A DNA stretch of 64,000 nt, taken from Mesobacillus jeotgali (GTDB lineage: Bacteria; Bacillota; Bacilli; Bacillales; Cytobacillaceae). The stretch is taken from the NCBI RefSeq assembly GCF_900166585.1, contig NZ_FVZC01000009.1, forward strand, positions 62,001 to 126,000, read 5' to 3'. The notes below the pieces were generated by a model. It was not told where the DNA came from and searched no databases. It saw nothing but the letters and a program-made list of their open reading frames with translations. The position numbers and the translations under genes were made by a program. Below are positions 61,673 to 64,000 of this stretch, in pieces (within the stretch, counting starts at the first letter, position 1; each line of letters starts with the position of its first letter).

Positions 61673-63064
61673 CTAAATCAGAAACATGGCCACAATCGTG
61701 GTAACTATGAGCCCGATTGTAACAGGCAGGAGATTGCGTCTTGCCAGTTCGAATGGATCCACACCGCATATGGCAGCGGCTGGAATCAGTGCCCACGGAA
61801 CCAGGGTCCCGCCGCCGACCCATATTGCCGCTATTTGACCGAGTGCGGTCAGTGTTGCAGCACCTGCACCTATCGCAGTTGAAAAAATCGCAGCAACCGA
61901 TCCGGCCAGCGAGATGCCTGAAAATCCCGAACCATCAAGGCCTGTTATGGCCCCGACTGCCGTGAGCGTTACGGCCCCGACTTCCGCACTGAGTGGTACT
62001 ACAGAAGCCAGTGCTATTCCCAGGTCATTGACGATACCTTGAGAAGTCTCGGGAAGGAATTCTCCGATAATTTTTGTGAAGCCGGAATCTCCAAGGTAGA
62101 AAAAGGCGGCAATTGGAATTACTGCACCAAAAACCTTGAATCCAAATTGGAATCCTTCAATGAGGTAGCCGGTCGTTTTTTCAAGTCCTTTGTTCTTGTG
62201 GGCTGCGAGAGAAATGAGGAGAAGAATGAAAATTGAAGTTCCGCCAACCAGCGCTGTAGCGTCGCCGCCTTGCAAATTGAGAATGGACATTGCTGCAACA
62301 TCCGCAGCGAACAATACTGGTATGAGGAGGGCGAAAAGTTTCTTTGTTCCAGCTGTCAGCAGGCTCGGATCACTTGTTTTAGTTAACTCAACTTCAAGTG
62401 AACTGCTGCTTTTTAATTTCCCATTTTTCATATCTCTTTTTAAAAAATAGAAAGCCGTGACTGTGGTGACAACACCCATCACTATTACCAGAGGGATACT
62501 GGCCTGGACGACCGAACTGACTGGGATATCGGCTGCATCTGCTGTAAGCTTTGGAGCTGCCTGGATGATAAAATCGCCTGAAAGGGCAATTCCATGTCCA
62601 AAGAGGTTCATTGCGACCGCCACTCCCAGGGCAGGAAGCCCGACTCTTACTGCAACCGGCAAAAGGACGGCCCCCATCAAAGCGACAGCTGGCGAAGGCC
62701 AGAAAAACCATGAAATGATCATCATGACGATTCCAATCGTCCAATAAGCCAAGGCAGGTGTCTTAATAAGCCTGGCAAACGGGGAGATCATCGCATCGTT
62801 GATTCCTGTCACTGTCAGAGTCCTGCTCATCGCGACAATTATGGAAATCACAAGAATAGTAGGCAATAACTCGGTGATGGCGTATATGAAACTATTGAAT
62901 ACACTGCTGACTGAACCACTGAGTGAGCCAGTCGCAACAATCGCCAATAAAAATATCCCGATGATTGATACAAGTGATGTATCTCTTTTCTTGACCATAA
63001 ACCCGATGATCAAGAAAATAAATAAAACATATATCCAATGAAGTGCCGTTAACTCTAAAACCAT
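61673..63064 (-). CDS. yhfA: YhfA, predicted ion/organic-acid transporter
   Basis: 463 residues, the exact length of B. subtilis YhfA; eleven to twelve hydrophobic segments, with glycine-rich re-entrant-like loops (SAEVGAVTLTAVGAITGLDG, GAGAATLTALGQIAAIWVGG). Belongs to the IT-superfamily-like permeases; substrate unknown. AAGGGGGAAATACTCA precedes ATG 63064. Likely co-expressed with yhaA only weakly, as a terminator lies between them. Confidence 0.88.
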   Translation of the reverse strand: MVLELTALHWIYVLFIFLIIGFMVKKRDTSLVSIIGIFLLAIVATGSLSGSVSSVFNSFIYAITELLPTILVISIIVAMSRTLTVTGINDAMISPFARLIKTPALAYWTIGIVMMIISWFFWPSPAVALMGAVLLPVAVRVGLPALGVAVAMNLFGHGIALSGDFIIQAAPKLTADAADIPVSSVVQASIPLVIVMGVVTTVTAFYFLKRDMKNGKLKSSSSLEVELTKTSDPSLLTAGTKKLFALLIPVLFAADVAAMSILNLQGGDATALVGGTSIFILLLISLAAHKNKGLEKTTGYLIEGFQFGFKVFGAVIPIAAFFYLGDSGFTKIIGEFLPETSQGIVNDLGIALASVVPLSAEVGAVTLTAVGAITGLDGSGFSGISLAGSVAAIFSTAIGAGAATLTALGQIAAIWVGGGTLVPWALIPAAAICGVDPFELARRNLLPVTIGLIVTTIVAMFLI

Positions 63065-63356
63065 TGAGTATTTCCCCCTTCTTTATACTTGCTAGCCAAT
63101 AGCTTTAAATAGGCAAATTCCCTAATTAAGTAATACAGAATATGATGGAAGATAAAAGGTGTGAGCAGGATTGGTAAAATTTTTATCAGTCCCGGGACGG
63201 AGGGAGAAAGCTTCCCTGGAGGGGCGGAAAAAGCTGGCCGTTCCCTTAAAATCTAGACAACGGGTAAGTTTACTAGTGAAAGAGAATGTAAATAAAGGGA
63301 TTTTTTTATCCGAAAAAGAATTAGAGAGTAGGAAAGCAGGAAAGAAGGGGAAAGTG

Positions 63357-64000
63357 TTGCGAACTCGATCCGTGAATCAAATAGCTGTTGCTATCATTCT
63401 GGCAGGTCTTGGGATCATTTTATTACTTGTCAACCTGGGAGTCATTTCTTGGGAAATAAAGGAGCTTTTTGTCGTAACATATCCTTTTTTGCTATTGATG
63501 TATGGATTAGTAACCTTGTTGAAGAAGCAGTTTGGCTGGGGATTGTTCATCGGGGTTTTTTCTTCACTATTAGTCATGGACCGTTTTGACGTCATGGCCT
63601 TCCGATTTCTTGATGTGTGGAAGCTGTGGCCGCTTTTGCTGATTTATGTTGGAGTAACCATCTTAACCGGGAAGCGGAAGATAAACGTGATCTATCAACC
63701 AGACCAGACATCCGGAAAACAGGAGGAGAGGTTTCCGGAGTCAAACGGAAATTCCATGAGGAAAATCAGAGGGGCATCAATTGGCAAGGTGACATTTAAA
63801 GAGCAAAATTGGGCAGTTGAACCGATGGATTTATACAATATGGTTGGCGAATACTTTATTGATTTCAGTAAAGGATTCATTCCCGACAGAGAAACGCCAA
63901 TAAGGGTAAGAGGCTGGGTGGGTGAGGTCAAAATGCTCATTCCGGAGGGAGTCCCTGTAAAAGTCAATGCTGTTATCGGAGTCGGGGAAGTAAAGCTGTT
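63357..64000 (+). CDS. LiaF-like cell-envelope stress protein (3' truncated by window edge)
   Basis: Frame open to the right edge. Four short membrane helices at about 10-105 (QIAVAIILAGLGIILLLVNL and following), then a soluble domain with RGWVGEVKMLIPEGVPVKV and AVIGVGEVKL, the cell-wall-active-antibiotic-response (LiaF C-terminal) signature. LiaF inhibits the LiaRS two-component system in the absence of envelope stress. TTG 63357 follows AAGGGGAAAG. The frame is also open upstream to TTG 63171, giving a basic 62-residue extension I consider untranslated. liaS/liaR would be expected just outside the window. Confidence 0.82.
   Translation, partial: MRTRSVNQIAVAIILAGLGIILLLVNLGVISWEIKELFVVTYPFLLLMYGLVTLLKKQFGWGLFIGVFSSLLVMDRFDVMAFRFLDVWKLWPLLLIYVGVTILTGKRKINVIYQPDQTSGKQEERFPESNGNSMRKIRGASIGKVTFKEQNWAVEPMDLYNMVGEYFIDFSKGFIPDRETPIRVRGWVGEVKMLIPEGVPVKVNAVIGVGEVKL

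Noticed and set aside
63171..63356. N-terminal extension of the LiaF-like gene
   Set aside because: The frame is open, but the predicted extension is very basic and unlike LiaF, and a better start signal is at 63357.

Overview
The window looks like chromosome of a moderately AT-rich, spore-forming Bacillaceae. It carries an alpha/beta-type small acid-soluble spore protein, YheC/YheD spore ATP-grasp proteins, YjcZ- and YhaL-type sporulation peptides, sporulation-type kinases with Spo0A boxes nearby, and long stretches collinear with the B. subtilis yhe-yha-ecs region. The genus cannot be fixed by reading; a Mesobacillus/Cytobacillus-like bacillus is my guess.

Layout. 1-9 kb: end of a radical SAM protein, CDF metal exporter, CBS/DUF21 membrane protein, two soluble histidine kinases, GNAT acetyltransferase, dicarboxylate/amino-acid symporter, then a TPP riboswitch with thiT. 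9-14 kb: feoAB plus a FeoB-associated cysteine-rich peptide behind FNR-like and Fur-like boxes, an XRE regulator and a universal stress protein. 14-20 kb: a class A PBP with a GEGDTG-repeat tail, an HPr-like protein without the active-site His, an MFS exporter, and sigY-yxlC-yxlD with a SigY-type promoter. 20-24 kb: multidrug ABC exporter bmrCD behind a leader peptide and tandem terminators. 24-35 kb: fumarase, SASP gene, msmX, PucR-type regulator, DUF156 repressor, and four YheC/YheD-like ATP-grasp genes ending in yheE. 35-54 kb: yheA, yhaX, hemZ, yhaR, yhzD, yhaQP, peptidase E, yhaONM, yhaL, prsA, three YjcZ peptides, hpr/scoC, yhaH, trpP, serC. 55-64 kb: hit, ecsABC, yhaA, yhfA and a LiaF-like gene cut by the right edge.

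Functional threads: iron import (feo), heme (hemZ), thiamine and tryptophan uptake under RNA-based control (TPP riboswitch, TRAP-type triplets), post-exponential and protease regulation (hpr, ecs, prsA), DNA/RNA end processing (yhaONM), antibiotic export with attenuation (bmr), and spore components.

Most unusual non-coding content: (i) two tandem short tRNA-like folds in the 5' leader of the SASP gene, behind a SigG-type promoter; (ii) a minus-strand transcription unit between hit and ecsA, with its own promoter and terminator, made of alternating repeated G-rich boxes; (iii) several unrelated locus-specific tandem repeat families (51-bp, 53-bp, exactly 21-bp phased, about 20-bp) and a foldable dispersed element; (iv) a small ORF upstream of the CBS-domain gene interrupted by one in-frame stop.
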